DNA of 64,000 nucleotides, from NCBI GenBank assembly GCA_029582155.1, contig CM055907.1, positions 11,626,133-11,690,132 on the forward strand, written 5' to 3'. Below are positions 29,615 through 42,800 of the stretch, piece after piece (the stretch's first letter is position 1; every line of letters starts with the position of its first letter). The notes beneath the pieces were generated by a model. That model was not told the DNA's origin. It did no database searches and saw nothing but the letters and a program-made list of their open reading frames with translations. The position numbers and the translations under genes are program-made. The DNA is from Panopea generosa. Its lineage: Eukaryota; Mollusca; Bivalvia; Adapedonta; Hiatellidae.

Positions 29615-30060
29615 ATAACCTTGTATATCCCAAAACCTTATATCTCCCGAATAACGGTTTATTAAACCCAGTAAAAAAACAGGGAATTCCATGTCTGTTA
29701 CACACACACAATCAATAGCTATTAAACGCTTAATCAACTGTGACGTCATTCAACTTTTACCTGGTATATCAGAGAACCTGATATCTCCCGAATCAGGTAT
29801 AGTAACCCCAAATGAAAACGCAGAGAAGTTTGTACCTGTCAAACAATTCATAGCAATGGAACGCTTACTAATCCAATTGTTTAAATGTGAATATTCCAAC
29901 ATTGATATTTAACGGACCCAATCGGAAAAGCTGGGTCCATTCTGCAGAATAAATTTTACCTGAAGCAACTGACCAATCAACGTGCTTAAATGCATTACTA
30001 TGTAACGGATCTAATCGGGAGTGCTAGTTCCGTTCTACAGACTGGGTCTAACCGGCATGT
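29615..30060 (+). repeat. Dispersed repeat family E, longest copy
   Basis: Two related sub-blocks each begin with a TATCTCCCGAAT motif (29,641 and 29,782) and run to CATTCATAGCAATGGAACGC-like sequence. The second ends with GGACCCAATCGGAAAAGCTG then GGGTCC, which can form a hairpin. A further GGATCTAATCGGGAGTGC copy of that end follows. Thus the element itself contains duplications. Confidence 0.7.
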
Positions 30061-30580
30061 CACTAACCGTAACAATGTAGGCGTGCGGTTAAAAGCAGAT
30101 TATGTCTATATATATAAAAAAAAACAATCATAGTCAACAAAAGCGGAACAATTATGTTTAAACAGAACATTTGTCACGATGCCGCGCCTACATTCCATAT
30201 CTATATTTGGTTTATGAAACTTCTTTTCTACTTCAGTAACGTAATACTTCATGGTATCTAGATGTGATATTTGCTGTGTTTTTTTTATAACTAAGATATT
30301 ACCAAAGACATATGATACTTATTCATTTTACGAAATTGTCTCGAGGACACCGTGGTAGCAGATACAAAAAAGTACGACAAAAATCTTCGTAAACGTAAAC
30401 CAACGAGTATTTTTAATATTTATCCAAATAATGGCTCAAATCATACAGAAAAAAATGATGTATTTTCTGGAAATTCAATCATTTTAAACGTCCATTAAAA
30501 TATGGGCATACAACACAGAAATTGTCAGTTTATTTACGACAATCTTTAGTGTAAGTGGAAACATCATTATTCGGAAAAGG
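30061..30580. other. No feature seen
   Basis: This is AT-rich sequence with no recognised gene or repeat partner. Confidence 0.45.
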
Positions 30581-30665
30581 AGTCTTGTTTAAGGACACAG
30601 CCGCGCTGGAGGATCGGACCACGACCTTCCGGTTCAGGATTCGATGTCACGCGCTCCAGTTTTCT
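30580..30665 (-). mobile_element. SINE family A head remnant
   Basis: GTCTTGTTTAAGGACACAG, GGAGGATCGGACCACGACC and CACGCGCTCC match the minus-strand head and linker of SINE A. The body and tail are missing. It is followed by a short GAGGTCCC repeat. Confidence 0.55.
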
Positions 30666-30739
30666 TAGTACTACTGATGTAATGAAAACCGGTCCTTTGT
30701 ACCTACTCCGAGGTCCCGAGGTCCCGAGGTGCTAATGTT

Positions 30740-31490
30740 TTTCATTGGGAAATGAAATGCAGTTAATCTATATAGTTCATTTATACCAATTTCAGAAGTA
30801 TGTCAATACTGCAGAATCATGATGCGCGGGACAAGGTTAAAAAAAATCAATAAAATTAAACCTAATTTTTATGCAAAAAAGGTTTTTATGTGTTTTTTAA
30901 CAAAACTTCATTTTTTAAATATTTATTTTGTTTTTTAATTTTAATATTTTCACTTAAAACAATAGCATCAAAATGTACATGTACAGCTTAACAGTGTATT
31001 TTTTCTACATTTTAAGCCATTTTAGGTAAATATATATTTTTAACGGTCAATGCACTCTTGCCACAAACCTATTTACACATATTACAGTGAACCAGGCCAT
31101 TATCAAAATAAATATCTTTGTGTGGCAAGAATGCCTTTAATATAAAAAAAAAATATGACAAAAAGGGGAAAATTAAACATTTTCCCAAATTTGACCCTCT
31201 TTGGAGTCATTCTATGGATAGAAACACATACTATTTAAGACAGAATAAACATATTTGAAAATAATAAAGGACATTTGAAACAAACACACCACTTTTGCTA
31301 AAAAATAAGTATTCAAAAGAAATGCATTTTACAGGGCCGATATTGGGGCTTCGTGAACATGGTTCAAATGATCTTTCATTTAATATAAACTCATTTGAAA
31401 AGAATAAAGAACATTTTGAATAAGCACACCAGCTTTACTAAAGTATTTATAAGAAATGCAATTGACAGGGTTGATATTTGTGGACCTGGT
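30740..31490. other. AT-rich stretch with weak inverted repeat
   Basis: The sequence is mostly AT-rich. GCACTCTTGCCACAAA (near 31,051) and TTTGTGTGGCAAGAATGCC (near 31,116) are imperfect inverted copies. No other feature is seen. Confidence 0.4.
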
Positions 31491-31496
31491 CCAAAT

Positions 31497-31572
31497 CGAG
31501 GAGTGAATGCGAAAAAGGTCTAAGTGCATATAAATAAAGAAACACTTAGACCCTTTTCGCTTTCATCCCTCG
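31497..31572. repeat. 30-bp imperfect inverted repeat
   Basis: 31,497-31,526 and 31,543-31,572 pair over 26 of 30 positions around a 16-nt loop. The innermost CTAAGTG/CACTTAG part is perfect. It could form a hairpin. No further element was recognised. Confidence 0.75.
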
Positions 31573-32240
31573 AAATGACCATTGTGAAGAATGGGTAATG
31601 CACGTATCATTGACATCATGGTTTTAGCTAGACAGGAACATTTTAAATAGTTAATGAGTATCCATGAGCGGAAATGAAAATACATCATTAACTGTACTGG
31701 TTCCTGCAGAGTTTGGACACCTTTAGTGATTGAAAGGTCATTAAGAAACTGAATTCGTCTTCATGTCAGCCTAACCTTTGATCGAAGCATCACTTTATGT
31801 ATATCCTCGCTTCTTAAATAGCCATCGCGTGTGCGCTAATTCTCGCTTAAGTCCCACAGTATGGTCTAAGTACATTACCACTGTGGAACGGACGACTAAA
31901 CAGGGACTTGGAAAATAATGATATAGCAATGATGAATAATTGACAATCACCCAAACGTGAGAACAGGATACGTGAGAATACTCAGTTTTGCCGAATTTAT
32001 TCCATTGAAATACTTACCCGTCTAAAGTAACGATTAATGTTGCATTGTTCTACATAATACTATAGAGCCATGTACTTCTGCAACATATTACACACTGAAC
32101 ACATTACATTGGTTTATTTTTATTTGTTAATATTATAATGAAATGTTTTAAATGTTGATGCGGAAGGCCATATTGAAAATATGATGTGTACCTTGAATTC
32201 AATAGTATTACGTCATGATGTGTTACCGTCTACAATTAAG
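31573..32240. other. No feature seen
   Basis: No gene or repeat partner was recognised. Confidence 0.45.
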
Positions 32241-32244
32241 TATA

Positions 32245-33230
32245 TTGTTATTATTATTATCATTATTATTATTATTAATAATACTATTATCATCATCACC
32301 ACGATATCATTATCATTATTATTATTACTATTATCATCATCATCACGGTATTATTATTATTATTAATAATACTATTATCATCATCACCACGATAGCATTA
32401 TCATTATTATTATTACTGTTATCATCATCATATTCACTGTATTATTATTATTATTATTAATAATACTATTATCATCATCACCACGATATCATTATTATTA
32501 TTATTATTACTATTATCATCATCATCACGGTATTATTATTATTATTAATAATACTATTATCATCATCACCACGATATCATTATCATTATTATTATTACTA
32601 TTATCATCATCATCACGGTATTATTATTATTATTAATAATACTATTATCATCATCACTACGATATCATTATCATTATTATTATTACTATTATCATCATCA
32701 TCACGGTATTATTATTATTATTAATAATACTATTATCATCATCACCACGATATCATTATCATTATTATTATTACTATTATCATCATCATCACGGTATTAT
32801 TATTATTATTAATAATACTATTATCATCATCACCACGATATCATTATCATCATTATTATTACTGTTATCATCATCATATTCACTGTATTATTATTATTAT
32901 TATTAATAATACTATTATCATCATCACCACGATATCATTATCATTATTATTATTACTGTGATCATCATCATCACGGTATTATTATTATTATTAATAATAC
33001 TATTATCATCATCACTACGATATCATTATCATTATTATTATTACTATTATCATCATCATCACGGTATTATTATTATTATTAATAATACTATTATCATCAT
33101 CACTACGATATCATTATCATTATTATTATTACTATTATCATCATCATCACGGTATTATTATTATTATTATTAATACTATTATCATCACCACGGTATCATT
33201 ATTATTATTTTTATTATTAATATAATTATT
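32245..33230 (+). repeat. Triplet array in 87-bp higher-order units
   Basis: A compound (ATT)n/(ATC)n array repeats about 11 times as an 87-88 bp unit: ATT run, AATAATACT, ATCATCATCACCACGATATC, ATT run, TACTATTATCATC, ATCACGG. The ATCACGG marker falls near 32,616, 32,703 and 32,791, about 87 bp apart. Open frames here encode only repetitive His/Ile/Tyr or Leu/Ser runs. Confidence 0.95.
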
Positions 33231-35679
33231 ATTATAACAACACCTGATCTACTGACGTCATAACATTCTATATAAAGTGGAACGTTTAACTTAGTAATAT
33301 ATGAAATATCTGAATCAAATTTCATTGGCTGAGAAAGTAGGACAACATTTAATTACTAATTGACTGTCACTAAAACGTGAGAAAATGATTACACCGTATT
33401 GGCAGATTTTAACAGAGCTGATTACTTAACACAAAACTATACTCATGATACAAGAGATGATGAGAGATAACAGAAGAAGACTAATTTAGAATCACTTATT
33501 GATAAAATAATGGCGCGAATTGTGTGTCAGACATTCACGCGTAGGCAGGTGCTTTGACACATTTGGTTACCGTCGTCATTGGTAACCTTAAAGCTATCGT
33601 TGTGTTTTTCATCGTCGTTAAATGAATAAACCATTGCGGCAAGCCTTCTTGAAGAGGCAATTACTAACTACGCTGTATCGTCCGTCTTCGTGATACATAA
33701 TCCTCGTATCTGGCGAGCTGATTGTCCTGCTGGCGTTAATTCTTTGTCGGGGCCATGTTGGTCAATGACTAAATTCTTGGACAGCTCATTATGTCTCTTT
33801 TAAATTATGTTTATTGTCGTTATTTTGAAAATTATTGTGCAATGTATTAATTGTGTCTGTGTCGTCGTAGTGTCCTTTCCATGATTTGTATATTATTGCT
33901 TCTAAAAATAGATAAGTCGCTGGCATATTATCTTACGATATAAGACACTACCAAAATATGATGAGAAAAGTAGGGGTCATGTATCATATAAGAGATTTTT
34001 TTCTGTTCAGTGTGAAAGTAGACTTCCCAAATCATGTATTCTTACCTCATTTTCTAAGCATCAATTTTTTTCTCTAAAATAATAGTTCAAATATGACAAT
34101 GCTTTCCAGTGTTCAAAATACATCAATAATGTCATTCAAATAAAAAAATGAGCATTTAGATAAGGAAAATACATTTTTAAAGAAATATTCATAACAGCCA
34201 TTTTGCGAATACCCCACGGAAGCATTTCCTGTCTCCAAAGGTGGTACTGTACCAAGGGTGCTATATGAGCAGGGAATTCCACTTTTAAACATTAGGGTAT
34301 AACAGATGTCATATATTGTGATAGACAAGTGAGTTTCTTTTTCGTACCAAGACAAATCAAGGACGCAACGCATGTGCCTAATATTCTCATCAAAATTATA
34401 AATGAAATATCAATGATTTGGAGAAGATTGTGTCATTCCCAAAATGCATTATACCAAACATTTAAATGCTTAAAAAATTAATTGAAGCTTGTACTTAAAC
34501 TGCCATTTAGTGCTCATCATGAAAATAAATCCGTCAAAATAACAAACCAAGAGACGATGCCTTTATTTTCTGAACTAAACTGTACGGAACAGCTAACCTC
34601 CCATTTTGATATTTCAATATCTGCATTAAAATAGTGAGAAGCGTCATCACAATTTGTATACGACTCTAAAACAACAATTATGTATTTGTTTTACATTACC
34701 CTATTGTCACATTCTATACAATTACTCAAACGCATCTTTGTGACACGAAATATTTTTTACACGTACAGAAATTGCTTTGATATTTTTTGAGAAAATACAT
34801 CAATATCAGATGGCGGGTTAGCTGGCCCGTTCACTTTATTACATTGGTTCGTAATAACAGTCTGTGTTAGATTGAGAAAAAAGTAACAAAACTTTAATCT
34901 GTTTCAGAAGAATTTAAATTACTTAATACAGATACTATCAGCTTCCTGCAGACATTCAATTTCATGTATGAGCTTTTTTTTGAAATACGAGCTGCCATGA
35001 AAATAAAATATTTAGATATAAAAATTTAGGAATATATGGAATAACATATTCATTACAAAAATGTTATCATCTGAACTATTATTTTTTTATTATTGTAAAG
35101 GAATTTTATTTTAATAGTTTATTAATGTATCATCATATGTACAATTTCTCAAAACAGTTTATAAAACAAATAACATGTATGCCATTCTATATAAGAATTA
35201 TAAGAGACGAACATAGACAGGCAACTTTGGTGACACTGCCCTGTAACAAATAATGATATCTAATAGCCATACACAATCATTTTATATGGTTGCTTTAATA
35301 CCATAGTAATTAAATTAAAAAATAATTATTTTACAGAATATAAAAGTTGAAAAAATACTGCTGATATTGACATTGTCCTAATTCTTTTTTATAAAAATGG
35401 GATTCCTAAAATATGACAAACGTATATAGGCACTATTTCGCATCTTATAAAATGTTTTAAAAAATGGAATATCACCTCAGCTCAGACTTGTGATGAACTG
35501 ACTAGTTGTAGGTTTTCACACAAGCATAAACATATTTTGTTAATAGCTAGGAAATTAAACATACAAACATTATTTATATGAGAAGAATACGATTTTGTAA
35601 TATTTTAAAACAGGTTTTGATATGTTGGATTCAAGAAGCATTTGTAATACTTATTTTTCTTCCTGTTGGTTCGTTTTCT
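33231..35679. other. AT-rich stretch, no feature seen
   Basis: About 2.4 kb shows no recognised repeat, RNA gene or credible coding frame. A minus-strand 86-codon frame at 34,113-34,373 has no recognisable domain and no supporting evidence. Confidence 0.45.
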
Positions 35680-35926
35680 TGAATATTTGGCGTCATGTTA
35701 TGCCATCGAGGGCTAACAGACAATCAGTTAACCTAAGCACTCTATCCTGGGATCTTAGAAGGTCAATTACCAGTACTCGAGTACCCTCATCTCAGCAAGT
35801 AACTGATAATTTTCCCACTTAAAGAAGCGGTGAGAGACGAATTTCAAAGAGACGGAATGTCGAAAATCAATCATCTAGGAGATTGTGTACGAGCGTGGAT
35901 TAACAGCTGAGTTAACTGGGTCCGAC
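35680..35926 (-). mobile_element. SINE family B copy, head decayed
   Basis: Minus strand: the tail GACGCCAAATATTCAAG, the GGTTAACTGATTGTC-like block, AGTTACTTGCTGAGATGAGG and CGTCTCTCACCGCTTC are present. The head ACCCAGTTAACTCAGC is shortened and lacks box B. Confidence 0.75.
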
Positions 35927-36305
35927 TTATAAAGGATTTCGTAAAAATTACATACTGTAAAATAATATTTGTATTTCGTTCATCTTTACAGTTTCAATAT
36001 TTACTCCACAAAAGAACTTTTCCGTTTGTCTTCTCTTCTGTACACATTATCAGAGAAGAGCCAGAAAACATTCAATCCACATGTTAGTAGGATTGAACAA
36101 TACTCGGTGTATACAATACAGACTTCTCTACACATAATACAACAGGCCGATATCGCTGTTTGAAGTGTTAGATCAATACTATTTGACTTTGAAATTATTC
36201 ACCGCATTCAAAGAAGATGACAAACGACTGGCACACAGATGGTAGCTGAGATGATGCGATTGCCTTCAAGATCTTATGTTCATTAGTTCTCTAGTAAAGT
36301 CATAA
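35927..36305. other. No feature seen
   Basis: No gene or repeat was recognised. Confidence 0.45.
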
Positions 36306-36308
36306 TTG

Positions 36309-36485
36309 ACTGATTAAATATAGAGTGTCATTTTTGTCATCGAGGGCTAACAGACGATCAATTAACCTAACCTTTGTTTTCTATGATCCTGAAACGTTAA
36401 CCAGTACTCGAGCACACCCCATCTCCGCAAGTAACTGATAACTTTCCCTCTTAAATCAGCGGTGAGAGACGAATGATAATGATAA
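36309..36485 (-). mobile_element. SINE family B copy, head missing
   Basis: Body and tail only, on the minus strand: ATTATCATTCGTCTCTCACC, CAGTTACTTGCGGAGATGGG, GTGTGCTCGAGTACTGG and GGTTAATTGATCGTCTG. It ends where the tRNA-like head should begin. Confidence 0.8.
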
Positions 36486-36889
36486 TTCTATCTAATTATT
36501 TTAAATTACTGTCAGATTACTTAGACATTGAATGTGGAATGCACGTATGAAGCATGCGACCATATAGCTTTGTATTGAACTAGGACCTCTTGCAGAATTC
36601 CATGTCATTGGAACATGTAATTGTTTTATTTCTTCAAAATTCTCAAAAACAAAATGTTTGTCGTCTGGAATATTTAAATAGAATCTTCTTTCAAAACATT
36701 TAAAGTTACTGGCCAATCAGGTCCCAATACACAGTTGAATTTTATTCTTTGTTTTATATAAGATAAGGTCTAGGATTTCCGCTGGAAAAAACAAATATCA
36801 AAATAGGAGGACTGCATTTGAACATAAACATGCACAATAACTGGTAGGTCGACCAGATTGTTTTTAAAGACTGTGCAGTGACACCATCA

Positions 36890-37132
36890 GGGGCCGGTTG
36901 TTCAAAGCTTGGTCAGCTTAACCGTGGGTTAAGCGAAATTTTCAAATCACAATATTTTTAGATTTACAACTTTTTAGGTTATTATTTTATTGAACATTAT
37001 GAAAATATACCATATTGTTTCTAAAAATTCATTTAAATTGCCATACAGTCATTAAGTATAAAAAATATTGAAGTTACAAAATTTCACTTTATCCAGGGTT
37101 AAGCTAACCAAGCTTTGAACAACTGGGCCCTG
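36890..37132. mobile_element. MITE with about 50-bp terminal inverted repeats
   Basis: The left end GGGGCCGGTTGTTCAAAGCT is the inverse of the right end AGCTTTGAACAACTGGGCCC. The match continues as TTAACCGTGGGTTAAGCGAAATTTT against AAAATTTCACTTTATCCAGG then GTTAAG. The element is 243 bp with an AT-rich core and no coding frame. No target duplication could be defined by eye. Confidence 0.85.
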
Positions 37133-37690
37133 TTTTTTGGAAAGAAGAAGTCCTCAAATAAGAATAAAAAGTCAATCAATATATTATCTAGGAATGCTAA
37201 AATAGATATCCTTTTGAGAATACTGGGTCAGTGAATAAATATAGTGATGGTATATTGGCAAAATAATAAAATTTTAAAATATCCTGATACAATCCAATCC
37301 CTTTTAAAGCTAGTTAAGTTTAGTTTAAACATATTTAATTGTCATATAAACATATATTACAATATAAATCAAACTAGATAACTGAGGATAAAATATAAAA
37401 CGACACAGAACAATTGCTTATATCATACACCAGCAAAACCAAAGGTGAGGTCAGTCGTTGTTAGTTTCTTATAATGTGCCCCTAGTGAAGTCAAGTCACT
37501 CATTTCCCCACCCACTCACCCCGCCCAGTAACACGTTCAAGACTATACAGCTGACACAAACCAACAAGCTCAAACACAAGCAGAAACGAAACAAACCGTC
37601 TTCAAATCAAATCAACAACACCACTCTCTCAAGAAACACAGAACATATATAAACTGTGCAAGCCATGCAAGTTTCTAAAGTACTTGGAGT
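37133..37690. other. No feature seen
   Basis: No gene or repeat was recognised. A CA-rich stretch lies at 37,550-37,640. Confidence 0.45.
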
Positions 37691-37714
37691 TTGAAAATGG
37701 CGGTTGTTAAGTTT

Positions 37715-38060
37715 ATCAAAGGCCACAAGGTTGATGGAAAAATTGGAGCAAAACTTCATTCGTGCAATTAAATGTGAATTTTAAAACATTGTTCCTACTG
37801 AAACCACACAACTGAAGAATGAAATTGCTGAAGTAAAGTAAGAAAATGAGAAACTAATGAATTCTCTGTGAGAAACACAATGGTTGATAGCCTCTAGCAA
37901 TACGGACTAAGGATGTTAAGATATAACTAGAGTACCAGTTACAAGAGACTTCTCAGAAGACGTGGAGAAAAGGACTCTGGACTATATCAGAAATATTACG
38001 TTAGACGTAAATCCAGCAGACATAGATGTATTTAAATATAAGTCATTGAAAACATTACTT
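37715..38060 (+). pseudogene. LINE ORF1-like remnant
   Basis: Fragments in shifting frames read LMEKLEQNFIRAIK, TTQLKNEIAEVK, ENEKLMNSL and later TRVPVTRDFSEDVEKR then TLDYIRNITLDVNPADIDV. A charged coiled-coil-like stretch followed by an acidic segment and a 'P-x-DID' motif recalls the coiled coil and RNA-binding domain of L1/Tx1-type LINE ORF1 proteins. Stops and a frame change interrupt it. No reverse transcriptase follows. It could be a chance resemblance. Confidence 0.4.
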
Positions 38061-38424
38061 CTTATTTATATATCACAACAACTTGTTTATACGACAAATA
38101 TTTCGTCAAAACAAAGGGGCTTTCGTTAGCTTTTAACATTTGTCGCCATTTTATAGAAGACAGGTTTTCATGGGATGACAACGAGAGATCTGGAAGATTC
38201 AATTCAGCGAATAATAGAAACAAAACTGACTTAATTTTATCGGATTAGAGATCAATCGACAAAACAGTAACTTCTGTTTTACTTCAGGATGTCTGTGTTT
38301 TACACCAATCTTTACACTATCTTGTTTTCAGATATGACAACGGCAGAAACAATCGTTATACTCGGCCAATTCCGTTATCCTTCGGTATTATTGGCGAGGT
38401 GGTCCGAATGCGGCAGAAGAGTAG
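38061..38424. other. No feature seen
   Basis: No convincing continuation of the LINE remnant or other gene was recognised. Confidence 0.4.
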
Positions 38425-38545
38425 AACAGCTCTTCACACTAGGGTCCGTCGCATACAGCGATACGAGCACGCTGATTGGTCAGTTGCTTCAGCGGAAGTT
38501 AGATGACATCACAGTTTGGTAAGCGTTACATTGCTATTTTAAGCT
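38425..38545 (-). repeat. Family E-related remnant
   Basis: GATTGGTCAGTTGCTTCAGC and GGAAGTTAGATGACATCACA match 46,510-46,555 and 49,845-49,875 in the same order. The GATTCGGGAGAT part is not found here. Confidence 0.5.
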
Positions 38546-38939
38546 TCCATACTATACGCGCAATCGATCTGACATATTATTGCATTGCAGGTCACCTCAG
38601 ATTGACCTTTCATGTTATAAATATTCATTACAATTCAGCCAATCAGGTTAATCGTTACATTCACAGTTCGTTGAGATTTACAGATTTCTATAGTTTCTGA
38701 AAATCATTTACTAATGTTTACGTCGTAACAATTATAACCGCGTGATAATCGCACAAGTTTTTGGGATCCTAGCTAAATATAGATGTGTCTACCGTTAAAA
38801 TAGGCTTTTATTTGGGCTTTCAAAACATTGAAAGCAGTGCTCTGATTGGCTGGCGGAAGGGTCGATCTGATGTGACCTTCTATGCGACGCCATTAGATCT
38901 ACTTTGTGTAGAGCATGCAAGCTTAAAAGTTGGTCTGAT

Positions 38940-39020
38940 GTTAATGAGACTGGGATCGAACATACGATCCTTCGCATGCGAGGCGGACACTCTACCATTA
39001 GACTATCTTCGCGGTCTAAT
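38940..39020 (-). mobile_element. tRNA-like SINE head
   Basis: On the minus strand TAGTCTAATGGTAGAGTGTC (D-arm or box A) and GTATGTTCGATCCCAG (box B) are about 25 bases apart. The stems do not pair well as a tRNA. It is more likely a SINE head than a tRNA gene. Confidence 0.4.
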
Positions 39021-39840
39021 TAAAAATCAAATTTTGCTTCCCCGCTTACAATACGATTTGTTTCACATACATTTGATAAAAAAAAGCTATACCGTTACAA
39101 TTGTTTGCAATGGCAATCTCTCTCCAACCCGAGAATAGTAATGACAATTACTTTATCAATAATGTTTTCTCAGTAAATGTTTAATCCATTTGCTGTAGAA
39201 CGTTAAGTTGATAGTATTTACAAATAAACTGAGACCATAACTCAGAATTCGTCTTATATTCGAACACGGCACGCAGCAAAGTAATATATCGAATAAGCTA
39301 TTTGCCGTGGCAGTTTCAGTCAAAAGTCCCTAATCCAGAACTTGTGTTGTTATTTGCAACGCAGTAAAGCTGATTTGTGACAATCCTCGTATATACACAA
39401 GGCCGAAAGTTGTGTACGGTGAATTTTAACATGAACATCTGAAGTAATTGAAATTTGGCATTGTTAGAAAGAACAATTCAAAAACCAATCAATGCGAGAT
39501 TATTTTTTTTGAGAAATTGATCTGTTAGTTTTATCCAAAGTGGTGTTTAAAAATGTTTTTTTAAGTTTATAATTAACAGAAAAAGATTCACTTAATCACC
39601 GAGGACGTATGATGCCGCAATTTCTGTCTGAGTAATTGTGTGCGAGTGAGTGCATTCATTCAGACCTTCATCCACCAAATGTAATATCATAGATATTATG
39701 TAATGTGTTGAAGATAAATCAATTTCTTAAAAAAAAATCACATTAATTGGTTTTTAATTATCTTCCAACAATACCTAATTTATATATATATATCCGTTTC
39801 CAATTACTTCAAATATTCATGTTTAAAACTTTCGGTCTTT
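39021..39840. other. No feature seen
   Basis: This is AT-rich sequence with a short AT dinucleotide run near 39,780. Confidence 0.45.
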
Positions 39841-42800
39841 AATATTTATCATATCAGCCGTATAGGTAATACACCGTGGGACAACCATATCATATCAGCC
39901 GTTAAAGTAATACATCGCGGGACAACCAAATCATATCAGCTGTTTAGGTAATACATCGTGGGACAAAATTATCATATCAGCCGTTGAGAAAATACATTGT
40001 GGGACAACCATACCATATCCGCTGTTAAGGTAATACATCGCGGGACAACCATATCATATCAATTGTTGAGGTAATACATCCTGGGACAACCTTATTATAT
40101 CAGCTGTTTAGGTAATACATAGCAGGACAAGCATATCATATCAGCCGTATAGGTAATACATCGCGGGACAACTATATTATATCAGCTGTGTAGGTAATAC
40201 ATCGTGGGACAACTATATCATATCAGCCGTTGAGGTAATTCATCATGGGACAACCATATAATATCTGCCGTTTAGGTAATACATCGCGGGACAACTATAT
40301 AATATCAGCTGCTGAGGTAATACATCGCAGGACAACCATATTATATCAGCCGTTGAGATAATACATCGCGGGACAACCATACTATATCAGCTGCTGAGGT
40401 AATACATCGTGGGACAACCATATCATATCAGCTGTTTAGGTAATACATAGCAGGACAACCATATCATATCAACTGTTGAGATAATACATAGCAGGACAAC
40501 CATATTGTATCAGTTGTTGAGATAATACATCGCGGGACAACCATATTTTATCAGCCGTTTAGGTAAAACATCGCGGGACAATGTTATCCTATCAGCCGTT
40601 TAGGTAAAACATCGCGGGACAATATCCTATCAGCCGTTTAAGTAATACATCGCCGGACAATGATATCATATCAGCAGTTGAGGTAATACTTCGGAGGACA
40701 ACCATATTATATCAGCCGTTTAGGTAATACATCGCAGGAAAACCATATAATATCAGCCGTTTAAGTAATACATCGCGGGACAACCATATTATATCAGCCG
40801 TTTAGGTAATGCATCGCGGGACAACCATATTATATCAGCCTAAACGGTTGTAATACATCACGGGATAACCATATAATATATGCCGTTTAGGTAATACATC
40901 GCGGGACAACTATATTATATCAGCCGTTTAGGTAATACATCACGGGGCAACTATATTATATCAGCCGTTTAGGTAATACATCGCGGGACAACTATATTAT
41001 ATCAGCTGTTCAGGTAATTCATCACAGGATAACTATATAATATCTGCCGTTTAGGTAATACATCGCGGGACAACCATATTTTATCAGCCGTTTAGGTAAA
41101 ACATCGCGGGACAATGATATCATATCAGCCGTTTAGGTAAAACATCGCGGGACAACAATATTCTATCAGCCGTTTAAGTAATACATCGCCGGACAATGAT
41201 ATCATATCAGCAGTTGAGGTAATACTTCGGAGGACAACCATATTATATCAGCCGTTTAGGTAATACATCGCAGGAAAACCATATAATATCAGCCGTTTAA
41301 GTAATACATCGCGGGACAACCATATTATATCAGCTGTTTAGGTAATGCATCGCGGGACAACCATATTATATCAGCCTAAACGGTTGTAATACATCACAGG
41401 ATAACCATATAATATCTGCCGTTTAGGTAATACATCGCGGGACAACCATATTATATCAGCCGTTTAGGTAAAACATCGCGGGACAATGATATCATACCAG
41501 CCGTTTAGGTAAAACATCGCGGGACAACAATATTCTATCAGCCGTAGAAGTAATACATCGCAGGAAAATGATATCATATCAGCAGTTGAGGTAATACTTC
41601 AGAGGACAACCATATAATATCAGCCGTTCGGGTAATACATCACGGGACAATCATATCAGCCGTTGAGGTAATACATCGCGGGACAACCATATTATATCAG
41701 CCGTTGAGATAAAACATCGCTGGACAACCATATTATATCATCTGTTGAGATAAAATATCGCGGGACAACCTAATCATGTCAGCCGTTTAGGTTATACATC
41801 ACAGTGCAACCATATAAACAGCCGTTGAGATAATACATCACATGACAACGATATTATATCAGCCGTTGAGATAACACATCGCGGAACAACCACATCATAT
41901 CAGCCGTTGGGGTAATTCCTCGCGGAACAACCATATCATATCAGCTTTTGAGGTAATACATCGCAGGACAACCATATCATATCAGCCATTTAGGTAATAC
42001 ATCGCGGGACAACCATATCATATCAGCTGCCTAAATAATACATCGTGGGACAACCATATTATATCAGCTGTTGAGGTAATACATCGCGGGACAACCATAT
42101 TATATCAGCTGTTGAGGTAATACATCGCAGGACAATCATATTATATCAGCTGTCGAGGTAAAACATCGCAGGACAACCATATTATATCAGCTGTCGAAGT
42201 AAAACATCGCGGGGCAACCATATTATATCAGCTGTCGAGGTAATACATCGTGGGACAACCATATTATATCAGCTGTTGAGGTAAAACATCGCGGGACAAC
42301 CATATTATATCAGCTGTCGAGGTAATACATCGCGGGACAACCATATTATATCAGCTGCTGAGGTATTACATCGCGGGACAACCATATTATATCAGCTGTC
42401 GAAGTAATACATCGCGGGACAACCATATTATATCAGCTGTTGAGGTAAAACATCGCGGGACAACCATATTATATCAGCTGTCGAAGTAATACATCGCGGG
42501 ACAACCATATTATATCAGCTGTCGAAGTAATACATCGCGGGACAACCATATTATATCAGCTGTCGAGGTAATACATCGTGGGACAACCATATTATATCAG
42601 CTGTTGATGTAAAACATCGCGGGACAACCATATTATATCAGCTGTCGAAGTAATACATCGCGGGACAACCATATTATATCAGCTGTCGAAGTAATACATC
42701 GCGGGACAACCATATTATATCAGCTGTCGAAGTAATACATCGCAGGACAACCGTATTATATCAGCTGTCGAAGTAATACATTGCGGGACAACCCTATTAT

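Noticed and set aside
32181-33173. Frames rich in Ile/His/Tyr/Leu/Ser
   Set aside because: They are products of the triplet array. Array lengths and frames vary.
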